A stretch of DNA of 64,000 nt from Nocardia carnea NBRC 14403 (GCF_000308515.1 NZ_BAFV01000070.1:116711-180710), one strand, 5' to 3'. Positions 36,568-44,967 are shown, counted from the first letter of the stretch. Numbers and translations are program-made. The notes: generated from the letters alone by a model not told the origin.

Positions 36568-36585
36568 TGTAGCATACGTACTACA
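36568..36585. promoter_or_regulatory. Dyad upstream of the ABC exporter operon
   Basis: TGTAG and CTACA arms flank CATACGTA, 32 bp upstream of the ATPase start. The region is A/T-rich for this genome and likely contains the promoter. A dimeric XRE protein could bind here; the operon encodes one. Binding is inferred from symmetry and position only. Confidence 0.45.
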
Positions 36586-36643
36586 TATCGGCGCGGCAAT
36601 ACTCCACCGCTCGTTCAATACGAATCAAGCGTTTCGCAGCCCG

Positions 36644-37210
36644 TCAGCGTTCATCCATGCCTGGATCGACACCGGGAAGCCAACTGCGACCGGGTTCTGT
36701 CCACTGCCGCTGCTTGATCATGCGACGGGCCTCGCGACGGTTGCGGCCGAGCAGGCGGTCCAGGTAGAGCCGTCCGGCCAGGTGGTCGGTTTCGTGTTGC
36801 AGGCAGCGGGCCAGATAGCCGGTACCTTCGACGGATACCGGGTCGCCGTGCATATCGACACCGCCGACCTGGGCGTTGTGTGCCCGGCCGGTCGGAAACC
36901 ACTCCCCCGGCACCGAGAGGCACCCCTCGAGATCGTCCGGATCGGGCATGGTTTCCGGAATCGCCGAAGTTTCCAGTACGGGGTTCACCACATGGCCGCG
37001 GTGGTGGCCGTCGGCGTCGACGAGGTCGTAGACGAAAACCGCGCGTGGGTCGCCGACCTGATTCGCGGCCAGACCGGCGCCGTTGGCGGCGGTGAGGGTT
37101 TCGAACAGGTCCGCGACGAAGGCGGCCAATTCGTCATCGAACACGGTTACCGGAGTCGCCGGTGTGACCAAGCGCGGGTCACCGGCGATCAGGATCGGTC
37201 GGACAGTCAT
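36644..37210 (-). CDS. def: Peptide deformylase
   Basis: A 188-residue metalloenzyme that removes the formyl group from new proteins. All three family motifs are present: GAGLAANQVG (residues 45-53, the glutamine site), EGCLSVP (95-101, metal Cys97), and QHETDHLAG (138-146, metal His139 and His143, catalytic Glu140). The C-terminal tail after residue 155 is basic. It is divergent from the PadR gene and follows the exporter operon region. The usual partner fmt is not beside it. Confidence 0.95.
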   Translation of the reverse strand: MTVRPILIAGDPRLVTPATPVTVFDDELAAFVADLFETLTAANGAGLAANQVGDPRAVFVYDLVDADGHHRGHVVNPVLETSAIPETMPDPDDLEGCLSVPGEWFPTGRAHNAQVGGVDMHGDPVSVEGTGYLARCLQHETDHLAGRLYLDRLLGRNRREARRMIKQRQWTEPGRSWLPGVDPGMDER

Positions 37211-37213
37211 GCC

Positions 37214-37238
37214 ATACGAGAGTACTCAAATACGAGTA
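37214..37238. promoter_or_regulatory. Repeats between def and padR
   Basis: ATACGAG occurs twice (37214-37220 and 37230-37236), and an inverted pair TACTC/GAGTA (37223-37227, 37234-37238) overlaps the second copy. It lies 20-45 bp before the PadR start, in the 47-bp gap of a divergent pair. PadR proteins commonly bind such sites in their own promoters; the assignment is inferred. Confidence 0.35.
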
Positions 37239-37257
37239 GTCGTGACAGACTGAAGCG

Positions 37258-37803
37258 GTGAACGAAACCCGGTTGTTCGTCCTCGCCGCGCTCTCCCGGC
37301 GAGGGCCCATGCACGGCCACCAGATCCGGCGCGACGCCCGCCTCGACCGCGCCGACCTGTGGTCGCAGGTGAAACCCGGATCGCTGTACGGCGCACTGCA
37401 CCGCATGGCCGACGAGGGCCTCATCCGACCTCTGCGCACCGAACAGCCGGGCGCACTGCCCGCACGCACCGTCTACGAGATCACCGACGAAGGCCATCGC
37501 GAACTGCGCGCACTCCGCGACGAAGCCTTCACCGAAGTCGATCTGCGCCCGGACCCGGTCGACCTGGCTCTCGCCGTCAGCACCGACCTCGACCGCGAAC
37601 TGCTGCGCGGCTACCTCGAAGACCGGATCGCCGCCCTGCGCGCCCGCGGCTCCCGGATCGAACACCAACTCGACCGCCGCTGGCCGGACCAGAACATCGC
37701 CGACGACCTGATCGTCGAACACGCCCGCACGCGGATCCGGAGCGAAATCGACTGGCACGAACGCGTACTCGCCGACATAGACAAGCTCGCCGCACCCCGC
37801 TGA
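37258..37803 (+). CDS. PadR-family transcriptional regulator
   Basis: A 181-residue regulator from GTG 37258. The PadR winged helix is FVLAALSRRGPMHGHQIRRD with VKPGSLYGALHRMADEGLI and TVYEITDEGHREL (residues 6-82). The C-terminal Vir-type helical domain has long charged helices, typical of the larger PadR subfamily. The cupin gene starts 186 bp downstream on the same strand and may be its target. PadR repressors often sense phenolics or antibiotics; the ligand is unknown here. Confidence 0.9.
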   Translation: MNETRLFVLAALSRRGPMHGHQIRRDARLDRADLWSQVKPGSLYGALHRMADEGLIRPLRTEQPGALPARTVYEITDEGHRELRALRDEAFTEVDLRPDPVDLALAVSTDLDRELLRGYLEDRIAALRARGSRIEHQLDRRWPDQNIADDLIVEHARTRIRSEIDWHERVLADIDKLAAPR

Positions 37804-37989
37804 AGCTCGAATACCCGCCACCGGCCCGGCAGACTCCGTACATCGGCTTCCACTCCTACGTGTGTCTCGCCGGTATACCGCCCGACCGGCTCGAGGTATC
37901 CGCTCGATGTCACACTGCTCACCCCCGCCTCGTCGACCTACCGACACACAAAACGCGACGCCGAGTCGCACAGGCGCAGGGAGTTCACC

Positions 37990-38493
37990 ATGGCAACAAC
38001 CACTCAGCAGTCCGCGGCGCCGGTCCTCGTCCGGTCCGGGAACGCGGCGACGCTGCAGGACGGCGCACTGAGCCTCATCACGCTGCTGGCCGACGCCGGC
38101 GATACCGGTGGTGCGCTCACCGCCAACAAGGCGACCTTCTCGAAGGGATCGCCCGGCGCGCCCGCGCATTTCCACACCGCGGCCACCGAAATGTTCCTCG
38201 TACTCGACGGGTCCATGCGTTTCTTGCTCGGCGACAAGATCGTCCGGCTCGAACGCGGCGATTTCCTCACCGTTCCACCCACCGTCCCCCACGCATTCGC
38301 CCCGGCACCCGATTCGGAAGCCGAACTGCTCGTAGTCTTCACACCCGGCCTGCACCGGTTCGACTACTACCGGCTGCTGGAACGGGTGTACCGCGGCGAA
38401 GCGACAGTTCAGGAGATCCGGGACAGCTCCGAACAGTACGACAACCACTATGTCGACAGTCCGGTCTGGCACGAGGAGATCGCCCGGGCCTGA
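37990..38493 (+). CDS. Cupin-domain protein (quercetinase-like)
   Basis: A 167-residue single-cupin protein preceded by a purine-rich GCAGGGAG ribosome site. The first metal motif reads GAPAHFHTAATEMFLVLDG, giving His, His, Glu ligands. The second is PPTVPHAFAPAP, giving the last His. This four-ligand set supports metal binding and perhaps dioxygenase activity, as in quercetin 2,3-dioxygenase-type proteins. The C-terminal 50 residues are helical with several acidic residues. It probably belongs with the PadR gene upstream. Confidence 0.85.
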   Translation: MATTTQQSAAPVLVRSGNAATLQDGALSLITLLADAGDTGGALTANKATFSKGSPGAPAHFHTAATEMFLVLDGSMRFLLGDKIVRLERGDFLTVPPTVPHAFAPAPDSEAELLVVFTPGLHRFDYYRLLERVYRGEATVQEIRDSSEQYDNHYVDSPVWHEEIARA

Positions 38494-38633
38494 TCGGGCA
38501 GAAGTCGGATGCCCGCCGTACCCGCGAAAACCGTCCGTGCGCACTGACCGATGGGTAGGCCTCGGCAATTTTCCGTGCCGGGGTCGCCGCGTGGCAGGCC
38601 GATCGTCGAATGTCGGGGCCCGAGTGAACCGAG

Positions 38634-39440
38634 CTAGCCGATCACCAGCTGATCTCCGGTGCTGATGGTGCCGCCCTGCAGCACTGTCAGATACACGCCG
38701 GCGCAGGGCAGAGCACCGCGACCCGGGATGGCGACCTCGACCCGGTTCTCGGCCATCGGACCGCGGACCGCCTGGGGTGAACGAGGAAGGTCCCCGTGCT
38801 CCAAGGTCGGCACCGCGCAACGGGGGGTGGCCGTGATCGCCGACAACCGCACGTCACCGATGGACAATTCCTTTCCGACCCATTCGTTTTCACCGAAGGC
38901 GGGGAACCCCGGGGGTGTGGTCACGATCAGGTTCGGCCGGTATCGCACGGCCTCGACATCGAGCCGGTCGAGGGTGGCGGTGGTGATCAAGTGCAGTGGA
39001 GCGTAATCGACGAAAGAAGTTCCCGGAGTGGCGCGGGCCACGGGCCCGGTCACGTAGTTCGACGCCGCATCGATCCCCTTGGCCAGCACCTCTTCGGGGT
39101 CGGCTCTTTCCATTTCGGCGCCGTCGGGACGCTGGTCGGCGAGGCGGACTTCACGCTCCAGCAGTTCACTCAACGGCCGGGCGGCGTCGTCCGAATCGAT
39201 CTCGATGGTGCGCCCGTCCGGCAATGTGATGTGCACCCGGCCCGGATCTCCGGCGGCGGAGCATTGCAGCAGCCGCCGCCACAACTTCGGTTGTTTGGCA
39301 GTGGCGACCCGGCCGGTGGCCGTATCGATCACGGCCAGCGCCCGGTCGCCGAGTGCACCGCCTTCGTCGACCACGAGCTCCGGCACATCCTCACCGAGCA
39401 TGGATTTCACCGGGTACCTGCACAGAGTTGTGACCTGCAC
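38634..39440 (-). CDS. MOSC-domain protein
   Basis: A 268-residue protein with an N-terminal MOSC beta-barrel (VTTLCRYPVKSMLGEDVPEL) and a C-terminal MOSC domain. This contains DYAPLHLITTATLDRL, RYRPNLIV and the conserved cysteine in TPRCAVPTLEHG. That cysteine coordinates molybdenum in mARC/YcbX-type enzymes, which reduce N-hydroxylated compounds. No ferredoxin domain is fused, so it would need a separate electron donor. It stands alone and is divergent from the DUF456 gene. Confidence 0.88.
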   Translation of the reverse strand: MQVTTLCRYPVKSMLGEDVPELVVDEGGALGDRALAVIDTATGRVATAKQPKLWRRLLQCSAAGDPGRVHITLPDGRTIEIDSDDAARPLSELLEREVRLADQRPDGAEMERADPEEVLAKGIDAASNYVTGPVARATPGTSFVDYAPLHLITTATLDRLDVEAVRYRPNLIVTTPPGFPAFGENEWVGKELSIGDVRLSAITATPRCAVPTLEHGDLPRSPQAVRGPMAENRVEVAIPGRGALPCAGVYLTVLQGGTISTGDQLVIG

Positions 39441-39619
39441 CAGCTGTCGACCTCCTCTATTCGGTTACCCGTTGTCCGGGCTCCTCGTCTACCCGCGGTC
39501 CGGGCTCGATCGGCGCGCAGCCGTGATTGTATCGACCCGGCTCCACGCCGGTCCCGCCGTCGGCGGGCGCGCTTTCTGCGGGTCCGGCACGCTGTCCGGA
39601 CTAGGGCTACGTTGGTGAT

Positions 39620-40102
39620 GTGAGCGTATGGGGCGAAATCATCGTCGGCCTGGTGATTCTGATCGGCCTTGTCGGTATCGTGGTGCCGATTCTGCCGGGG
39701 GTGATCCTGATCTTCGCGGCGGTCGCGGTGTGGGCGTTCCTCACCGGCGGGACCGTGGCGTGGGTGGTGCTGGGTATCAGCACACTACTGCTGGTGATCT
39801 CGGGGGTGGTGAAATACACCTGGCCCGGCCGGAATCTGAAGGAGGCGGGGATTCCGAACCGGACCCTGCTGCTGGGTGGGCTCGCCGGGATCGTCGGTTT
39901 CTTCGTGATTCCGGTGGTCGGGCTGTTCGTGGGTTTCGTTGTGGGGGTTTATCTCTCGGAGATGGCCCGGATGCCCGACAACCGGCAGGCGTGGGCGTCG
40001 AGTAAGCATGCGATCAAGGGTGTGGGTCTGTCGATCCTGGTGGAGCTGCTGGGCGCTCTACTCGCGACCGGGGTCTGGGTGATCGGGGCGATCGCCGCCT
40101 GA
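39620..40102 (+). CDS. DUF456 family membrane protein
   Basis: A 160-residue membrane protein from GTG 39620 with five to six hydrophobic segments. It has the glycine-rich helices typical of DUF456: VGIVVPILPGVILIFAAV and GGLAGIVGFFVIPVVGLFVG. The segment SKHAIKGVGLSILVELLGALL forms the last part. The glycine-zipper repeats suggest a compact helical bundle. No function is established for the family to my knowledge. It converges with the amidohydrolase gene, with only 5 bp between their stops. Confidence 0.85.
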   Translation: MSVWGEIIVGLVILIGLVGIVVPILPGVILIFAAVAVWAFLTGGTVAWVVLGISTLLLVISGVVKYTWPGRNLKEAGIPNRTLLLGGLAGIVGFFVIPVVGLFVGFVVGVYLSEMARMPDNRQAWASSKHAIKGVGLSILVELLGALLATGVWVIGAIAA

Positions 40103-40107
40103 CCTCG

Positions 40108-40992
40108 TCAGCTCGTTCCGTACTTGCGGCCCGACCGCGGGCCGAGGATCGGGAGGGGGCGGGTGGTGCCGTCGGAGGCGGGCCGGCGGGCCGCTTCCCG
40201 CAGGGACGGAGCGAACAGGGGCAGCGTGGGGGTGGGGTCCTCGAGGGTGCGGTCGATGGGCGGCAGGCCGTAGAACGCGCGGGCGTTGTCCTCGAGAACC
40301 GCGTGCATATCGGTGCCGACCACATCGGCGATCAGCTCCACATCGGCTTCCCGGAAGGGGCGGCCGGCGCGGGTGCCGGGCAGATCGCTGCCGAACATGA
40401 GCGCTTCGGGGTTCACCGCGTGGATCCGGCGCAGGGCCGTCGCGACGTCCATATCGACCCGCCCGAAACCGGTCGCCTTCACCCGGGCACCCCGATCGAC
40501 CAGGTTGAGCAGGTAGGACAGTCCCTCCTCGGACATTCCGAGGTGATCGACGGATACCTTCGGCAGTTTCAGGATCACCGGCTGCAGGGAGGCCAGCATC
40601 TGGCCGTCGACGTAGATTTCCACATGCCAGCCCACGAGTTCGTGCGCGCGCAGGGCTTGGCGGGTCATTCCGGCGATATCGGTGGCGGCGCGTTTGAGGT
40701 TGAACCGCACCGCCCGCACCCCGGCCTCGTGCAGATCGAGGATTTCCGAATCGGAGGCGTCCAGGTCGAGCCGGGTGACCCCGACCCAGCCCGGCCCGAG
40801 TTCGGCCAGCGCCGCCCGCAGGTAGCTCTGGTCGTTGGCCTGGAAGGAGGCGCTGACCACCGCGCCACCGGCGACCTCGAACCGCGACATCCGGCGCCGG
40901 TAGTCGGCGATGGTGTACGGCTCCGGTAGGTAGCCCTCGTTCTCGATCAGCGGAAAACGCGGATCGATGATGTGCACATGGGCATCGAACAC
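40108..40992 (-). CDS. Amidohydrolase family protein (TIM barrel, ACMSD-like)
   Basis: A 294-residue metal-dependent hydrolase or decarboxylase starting at GTG 40992. The HxH metal motif (DAHVHI) is at residues 3-8, a second histidine in VDHLGMS, and the terminal metal aspartate in MFGSDLPG. This is the amidohydrolase_2 group, which includes ACMS decarboxylases and lactonases. The last 35 residues are Pro/Arg-rich and probably disordered. It stands alone, so no pathway can be read from context. Confidence 0.82.
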   Translation of the reverse strand: MFDAHVHIIDPRFPLIENEGYLPEPYTIADYRRRMSRFEVAGGAVVSASFQANDQSYLRAALAELGPGWVGVTRLDLDASDSEILDLHEAGVRAVRFNLKRAATDIAGMTRQALRAHELVGWHVEIYVDGQMLASLQPVILKLPKVSVDHLGMSEEGLSYLLNLVDRGARVKATGFGRVDMDVATALRRIHAVNPEALMFGSDLPGTRAGRPFREADVELIADVVGTDMHAVLEDNARAFYGLPPIDRTLEDPTPTLPLFAPSLREAARRPASDGTTRPLPILGPRSGRKYGTS

Positions 40993-41061
40993 GGATACAG
41001 AATGCCTGATATGTCGTGGTGGTGCCCGCTCCGGGAAGTTCTGGCCGGAGCGGGCTCGGGG

Positions 41062-42450
41062 TTACACCTTGTGGGGTTCGCTGGCGCGCAGCATATCTTC
41101 GCGTTCGACGACCTTGACCCGTTCCCGGCCCTCGGGCTCGCCCAGCGAACGCTCGTGCGCGTCCAGGCGGTACCAGCCCGCCCAGGTGGTGAACGGGATA
41201 CCGCGGCTCTCCAGGAAATCGGTCACCGCATCGAGCTCCGGGCTCTCGGCGGCACCGAAGTTCTTGCTGTCGTCCAGCAGGCAGGCCACCGTCTCGTTCG
41301 CGTCACCCTTGGTGTGGCCGATCAGCCCGACCGGGCCGCGCTTGATCCAGCCGGTCACATACGTGCCCGGCATATAGCGCGCGGAACCGTCGGCGTTCTC
41401 GTCGACCAGGACGCGCCCGGCCTCGTTCGGGATGACCCCGGCCTGATCGTCGAACGGCAGTTCCGAGATGTTCTGCGACAGGTATCCGACAGCCCGGTAG
41501 ACCGCCTGGACATCCCAGTCGCGGAAGTTCCCGGTGCCCTTCACATTGCCGGTGCCGTCGAGCTGGGTGCGTTCGGTGCGCAACCCCACGACCTTGCCGT
41601 CGGAACCCACGATCTCCGAGGGCGATTCGAAGAAGTGCAGGAAAAGCTTGTGCGGGCGGTTGCCCTGGTCCCGGATCGCCCACTGCTCGAGGGTGTTGGC
41701 GACCATATCGACCTGCTTGGAATGCCGGCGGGCGGCTTCCGACCCCTCGTCGTAGTCGATGTCCTCGGGATCGACGATGACCTCGATAGTCGGCGAATGA
41801 TCCAGTTCCCGCAGCTCCAGCGGGGTGAACTTGGCCTGAGCGGGACCGCGGCGCCCGAAGACGTGCACCTCGACGGCCTTGTTCTCCTTCAGCCCGGCGT
41901 AGACGTTCGGCGGGATCTCGGTCGGCAGCAGTTCCTCACTGGTCTTGGCCAGCACCCGCGCCACATCCAGTGCCACATTGCCCACGCCGAGCACCGCGAC
42001 CTTCTCCGCGTCCAACGGCCACGCGCGCGGCACATCCGGGTGCCCGTCGTACCAGGACACGAAATCGGCCGCACCGTAGGAGCCGTCCAGGTCGATACCC
42101 GGGATCGGCAACGCCCGGTCGGCGTTGGCGCCGGTGGAGAAGATCACCGCATCGTAGAAGCGTCGCAGATCGGAGAGCGTGATATCGGTGCCGTAGTCGA
42201 TATTGCCGAGCAGGCGTACCTGCTCCTTGTCCAGCACCTTGTGCAGCGCGGTGACGATGCCCTTGATCCGCGGATGGTCGGGCGCGACACCGTAGCGGAT
42301 CAACCCGAACGGGGCGGGCATCCGCTCGAACAGGTCGATCGAGACCTCGGCATCCGACTTCATCAACGCATCAGCGGCGTAGATACCCGCCGGACCAGCC
42401 CCCACGATCGCGATCCGAAGCGGGCGATTCGCTTCCTTCTGCTCGGTCAT
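41062..42450 (-). CDS. fprA: NADPH-ferredoxin/adrenodoxin-type reductase FprA
   Basis: A 462-residue FAD protein that passes electrons from NADPH to ferredoxins. The FAD fold is RIAIVGAGPAGIYAADAL, with APFGLIRYGVAPDHPRIKG next. The NADPH fold is VAVLGVGNVALDVARVLAK, with VHVFGRRGPAQAKFT. The C-terminal FAD loop is GWIKRGPVGLIGHTKGDA. The length matches M. tuberculosis FprA (456 residues). An IdeR/DtxR-type iron box lies 47 bp upstream, suggesting control by iron and a role in iron-sulfur, P450 or siderophore-iron chemistry. Confidence 0.95.
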   Translation of the reverse strand: MTEQKEANRPLRIAIVGAGPAGIYAADALMKSDAEVSIDLFERMPAPFGLIRYGVAPDHPRIKGIVTALHKVLDKEQVRLLGNIDYGTDITLSDLRRFYDAVIFSTGANADRALPIPGIDLDGSYGAADFVSWYDGHPDVPRAWPLDAEKVAVLGVGNVALDVARVLAKTSEELLPTEIPPNVYAGLKENKAVEVHVFGRRGPAQAKFTPLELRELDHSPTIEVIVDPEDIDYDEGSEAARRHSKQVDMVANTLEQWAIRDQGNRPHKLFLHFFESPSEIVGSDGKVVGLRTERTQLDGTGNVKGTGNFRDWDVQAVYRAVGYLSQNISELPFDDQAGVIPNEAGRVLVDENADGSARYMPGTYVTGWIKRGPVGLIGHTKGDANETVACLLDDSKNFGAAESPELDAVTDFLESRGIPFTTWAGWYRLDAHERSLGEPEGRERVKVVEREDMLRASEPHKV

Positions 42451-42496
42451 CTGTTTCGCGCACCCTTATCGGTCGAAAGAATCACTGGCGTTGCAC

Positions 42497-42515
42497 TTAG
42501 CTTAGGCTAAGTTGA
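42497..42515. promoter_or_regulatory. IdeR/DtxR-type iron box upstream of fprA
   Basis: TTAGCTTAGGCTAAGTTGA matches the IdeR consensus TTAGGTTAGGCTAACCTAA at 15 of 19 positions, including the central TTAGGCTAA. It lies 47 bp upstream of the fprA start and 161 bp from the divergent membrane protein gene. Iron-loaded IdeR at this position would most likely repress fprA. Confidence 0.7.
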
Positions 42516-42675
42516 CGCGTGGCTTGTATGCGCCGTCATCGCGCCGTACCGGTCGGCCGGCACTACGTCTTCCCACGTCCCCGCGGCGACTGCTGTGCCG
42601 TCCACCCGCGGTCACTCGCGATTCTATCGGGGTGGGGCCACACCACCGATCCCGGGACCAGGGATGATCATCGGT

Positions 42676-43146
42676 ATGAGCGATTCCGGACCCACAGACG
42701 AACCGGCGCCCACCGACCCGGAGGACACCCCACCACAGCGCGCGATCACGCCGTTCGTGGTGGCCGCGGCGATCGCGGCCGTGATTCTGGGCGGCATCGT
42801 GCTCACCGGCTGGCTGGCACCGGTTGAGAAAAATGTCACAGATTCCGACCGGATCGCGGGGGCGGTCCGCGAGTTCGCCGATGTGAGCAGCCGCTTCGGA
42901 CCGGAACCACCCCGTGAAGCGGTATGTCCGGGTTTCGTCCCGGCGCGGTCCCCGATGGCCGGGCGGCTGCAACCCGGTGAGACCGGAAAAGATATCGAGA
43001 TCACGAAATTCGGGCCGGTCGAGATCAACGGCGAGACCGCGACCATCGAAGTGACCAGCCGGGTCGAGGACGACGAGGCCACCTCCACCTGGTGGCTGTT
43101 CCGGACCGACGGCGACTGGAAGGTGTGCAACCAGCCCGTCGAATGA
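42676..43146 (+). CDS. Single-pass membrane protein, extracytoplasmic domain (Rv0361-like)
   Basis: A 156-residue protein from ATG 42676 (MSDSGPTDEPA). It has a Pro/Thr-rich cytoplasmic head of about 25 residues, one helix (FVVAAAIAAVILGGIVLTGWL, split about 27-46), then an exported domain with two cysteines (AVCPGF and WKVCNQ). The end WWLFRTDGDWKVCNQPVE resembles the end of the protein at the window's right edge (SGWKVCDPP), so the two are probably distant relatives with a SnoaL/DUF4878-like fold. Function is unknown. Confidence 0.75.
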   Translation: MSDSGPTDEPAPTDPEDTPPQRAITPFVVAAAIAAVILGGIVLTGWLAPVEKNVTDSDRIAGAVREFADVSSRFGPEPPREAVCPGFVPARSPMAGRLQPGETGKDIEITKFGPVEINGETATIEVTSRVEDDEATSTWWLFRTDGDWKVCNQPVE

Positions 43147-43210
43147 GCTGGGATCGGACGTCAACCGGGGTTTGACACGGCCGGGGCGGTCCGGGCAATC
43201 TCATTGATTA

Positions 43211-43315
43211 GGTCATGAGTACCAGCGCCAAGCCCCGGCTCGCTGGTCGGCAACCCTCCTCCGCGGTGGGGTGCTCCGGGTGACGACCTGGCGCGCATCG
43301 AACGGATGCGGCAAG
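43211..43315 (+). ncRNA. SAM-IV-type riboswitch upstream of rhodanese-metZ
   Basis: The stretch reproduces the actinobacterial SAM-IV aptamer as I know it. P1 is GGTC (43211-43214) with GACC (43285-43288), and P2 is CCAGCG with CGCTGG. The conserved core AAGCCCCGG ... GGCAACCCTCC ... GGTGGGGTGCTCCGGGTGA has partners CCCCGG/CCGGG for a pseudoknot. A downstream hairpin CGCATC/GATGCG (43294-43310) is P5. It ends just before the ribosome site AGGAGGT of the rhodanese gene, so SAM would block translation or transcription of the homocysteine synthesis operon. Confidence 0.85.
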
Positions 43316-43339
43316 TGCGGATTCGCAGGAGGTACCACG

Positions 43340-43756
43340 TTGAGTTACGCAGGTGATATCGGTCCACAGCAGGCCTGGGAACTGCTGGCCGAGAACCCGG
43401 ACGCCGTCCTGGTGGACGTGCGCACCGAAGCCGAATGGAAATTCGTCGGTGTTCCCGACACCAGCTCCGTCGCCAAACCGACGCTGCTGGTGGAGTGGGT
43501 CGATTCCACCGGCGCCCGCAACACCGGGTTCCTGGACCAGTTGCGCACCGCCCTGGGCGACCGCCCCGCCGACGCCCCGGTGCTGTTCCTGTGCCGCTCC
43601 GGTCAGCGCTCGGCGCATGCCGCCGACGTCGCGACCGCGGCCGGTATCGCACCCTCCTACAACATCTCCGACGGCTTCGAAGGCCCACTGGACGAATTCG
43701 GGCATCGCGGTGGCACCGGCTGGCGAGCCCTCGGCCTGCCCTGGCGGCAGTCGTGA
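43340..43756 (+). CDS. Rhodanese-like sulfurtransferase
   Basis: A 138-residue single rhodanese domain. I place the start at TTG 43340 because AGGAGGT ends 6 nt before it and anything upstream lies inside the riboswitch. Active-site loop LCRSGQRSAHAA holds the persulfide cysteine. VLVDVRTEAEWKFVGV and the C-terminal GFEGPLDEFGHRGGTGWRALGLPW are typical of this family. It overlaps metZ by GTGA and corresponds to Rv0390. It probably supplies or handles sulfide/persulfide for MetZ, although that is inferred from linkage. Confidence 0.88.
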   Translation: MSYAGDIGPQQAWELLAENPDAVLVDVRTEAEWKFVGVPDTSSVAKPTLLVEWVDSTGARNTGFLDQLRTALGDRPADAPVLFLCRSGQRSAHAADVATAAGIAPSYNISDGFEGPLDEFGHRGGTGWRALGLPWRQS

Positions 43757-44967
43757 TCAGCGGCGGCGCGTTCGAACGCGCCCTGCCCGACGGTGTCGGA
43801 CCGGCCACGCTGGGCGTACGCGGCGGCCTGAACCGATCCGGTTTCGAGGAGACCTCCGAGGCCCTGTACCTGAATTCGGGGTTCGTCTACGCCAGCGCCG
43901 AGGCCGCCGAGGCCGCGTTCACCGGTGATTCCCCGCATTACGTGTACTCCCGGTACGGCAACCCGACCGTGGCCACCTTCCAGGAACGGATGCGCCTGCT
44001 GGACGGCGCCGAAGCGTGTTTCGCCACCGCCAGCGGTATGGCGGCGGTATTCGTCGCGCTCGGTGCGCTACTGCGCGCCGGCGACCGGCTGGTGGCCGCG
44101 CGCAGCCTGTTCGGGTCGTGTTTCGTGGTGTGCAACGAGATCCTGCCGCGCTGGGGTATCGAAACGGTTTTCGTCGACGGTGAGGATCTCGACCAGTGGG
44201 AGGCGGCCCTGTCCGAACCCACTGCCGCCGTGTTCTTCGAAACCCCGGCCAACCCGATGCAGACCCTGGTCGACGTGCGCAAAGTCTGCGAGATCGCCCA
44301 TGCGGCGGGCGCGAAGGTGGTGCTGGACAACGTTTTCGCCACCCCGCTGCTGCAACGCGGATTCGAACTCGGCGCCGACGTGATCGTGTATTCGGGCACC
44401 AAACACATCGACGGCCAGGGCCGGGTGCTCGGCGGTGCGATCCTCGGATCGCAGGAGTACATCGAAGGCCCGGTCAAAACGCTGATGCGGCACACCGGTC
44501 CGGCATTGAGCCCGTTCAACGCGTGGACGCTGCTCAAAGGCCTGGAAACCATGCCGCTGCGGGTCCGGCAATCGACCGAGTCGGCGCTGCGGATCGCGCG
44601 CTACCTCGACGAGCATCCCGCCGTGAGCTGGGTGCGCTACCCGTTCCTGGAATCGCATCCGCAGTACAAGCTGGCCGCCGATCAGATGAGCGGCGGTGGC
44701 ACCGTGGTGACCTTCGAACTGAAATCCGCCGCGGACGCGGCCAAGAAACGCGCCTTCGAGGTACTCAACGGGTTGCGGATCATCGATATCTCCAACAATC
44801 TCGGTGACGCGAAATCGCTGATCACCCATCCGGCGACCACCACCCATCGGGCCATGGGCCCCGAAGGGCGGGCGAGTATCGGACTGTCGGACGGAGTTGT
44901 GCGGGTTTCGGTGGGGCTCGAGGATATCGAGGACCTACTGGGCGACCTGGACCACGCGCTGCGCTGA
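43753..44967 (+). CDS. metZ: O-succinylhomoserine sulfhydrylase MetZ
   Basis: A 404-residue PLP enzyme of the Cys/Met metabolism family that makes homocysteine from an O-acylhomoserine and sulfide. Landmarks are YSRYGNPTVATFQERM, ATASGMAAVF and ETPANPMQTLVD. The PLP lysine is in VIVYSGTKHIDGQGR. GTG 43753 overlaps the rhodanese stop. The C-terminal LGDAKSLITHPATTTH is a family hallmark. Length and neighbour match M. tuberculosis metZ (Rv0391). Control by the upstream SAM riboswitch is expected. Confidence 0.95.
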   Translation: MISGGAFERALPDGVGPATLGVRGGLNRSGFEETSEALYLNSGFVYASAEAAEAAFTGDSPHYVYSRYGNPTVATFQERMRLLDGAEACFATASGMAAVFVALGALLRAGDRLVAARSLFGSCFVVCNEILPRWGIETVFVDGEDLDQWEAALSEPTAAVFFETPANPMQTLVDVRKVCEIAHAAGAKVVLDNVFATPLLQRGFELGADVIVYSGTKHIDGQGRVLGGAILGSQEYIEGPVKTLMRHTGPALSPFNAWTLLKGLETMPLRVRQSTESALRIARYLDEHPAVSWVRYPFLESHPQYKLAADQMSGGGTVVTFELKSAADAAKKRAFEVLNGLRIIDISNNLGDAKSLITHPATTTHRAMGPEGRASIGLSDGVVRVSVGLEDIEDLLGDLDHALR

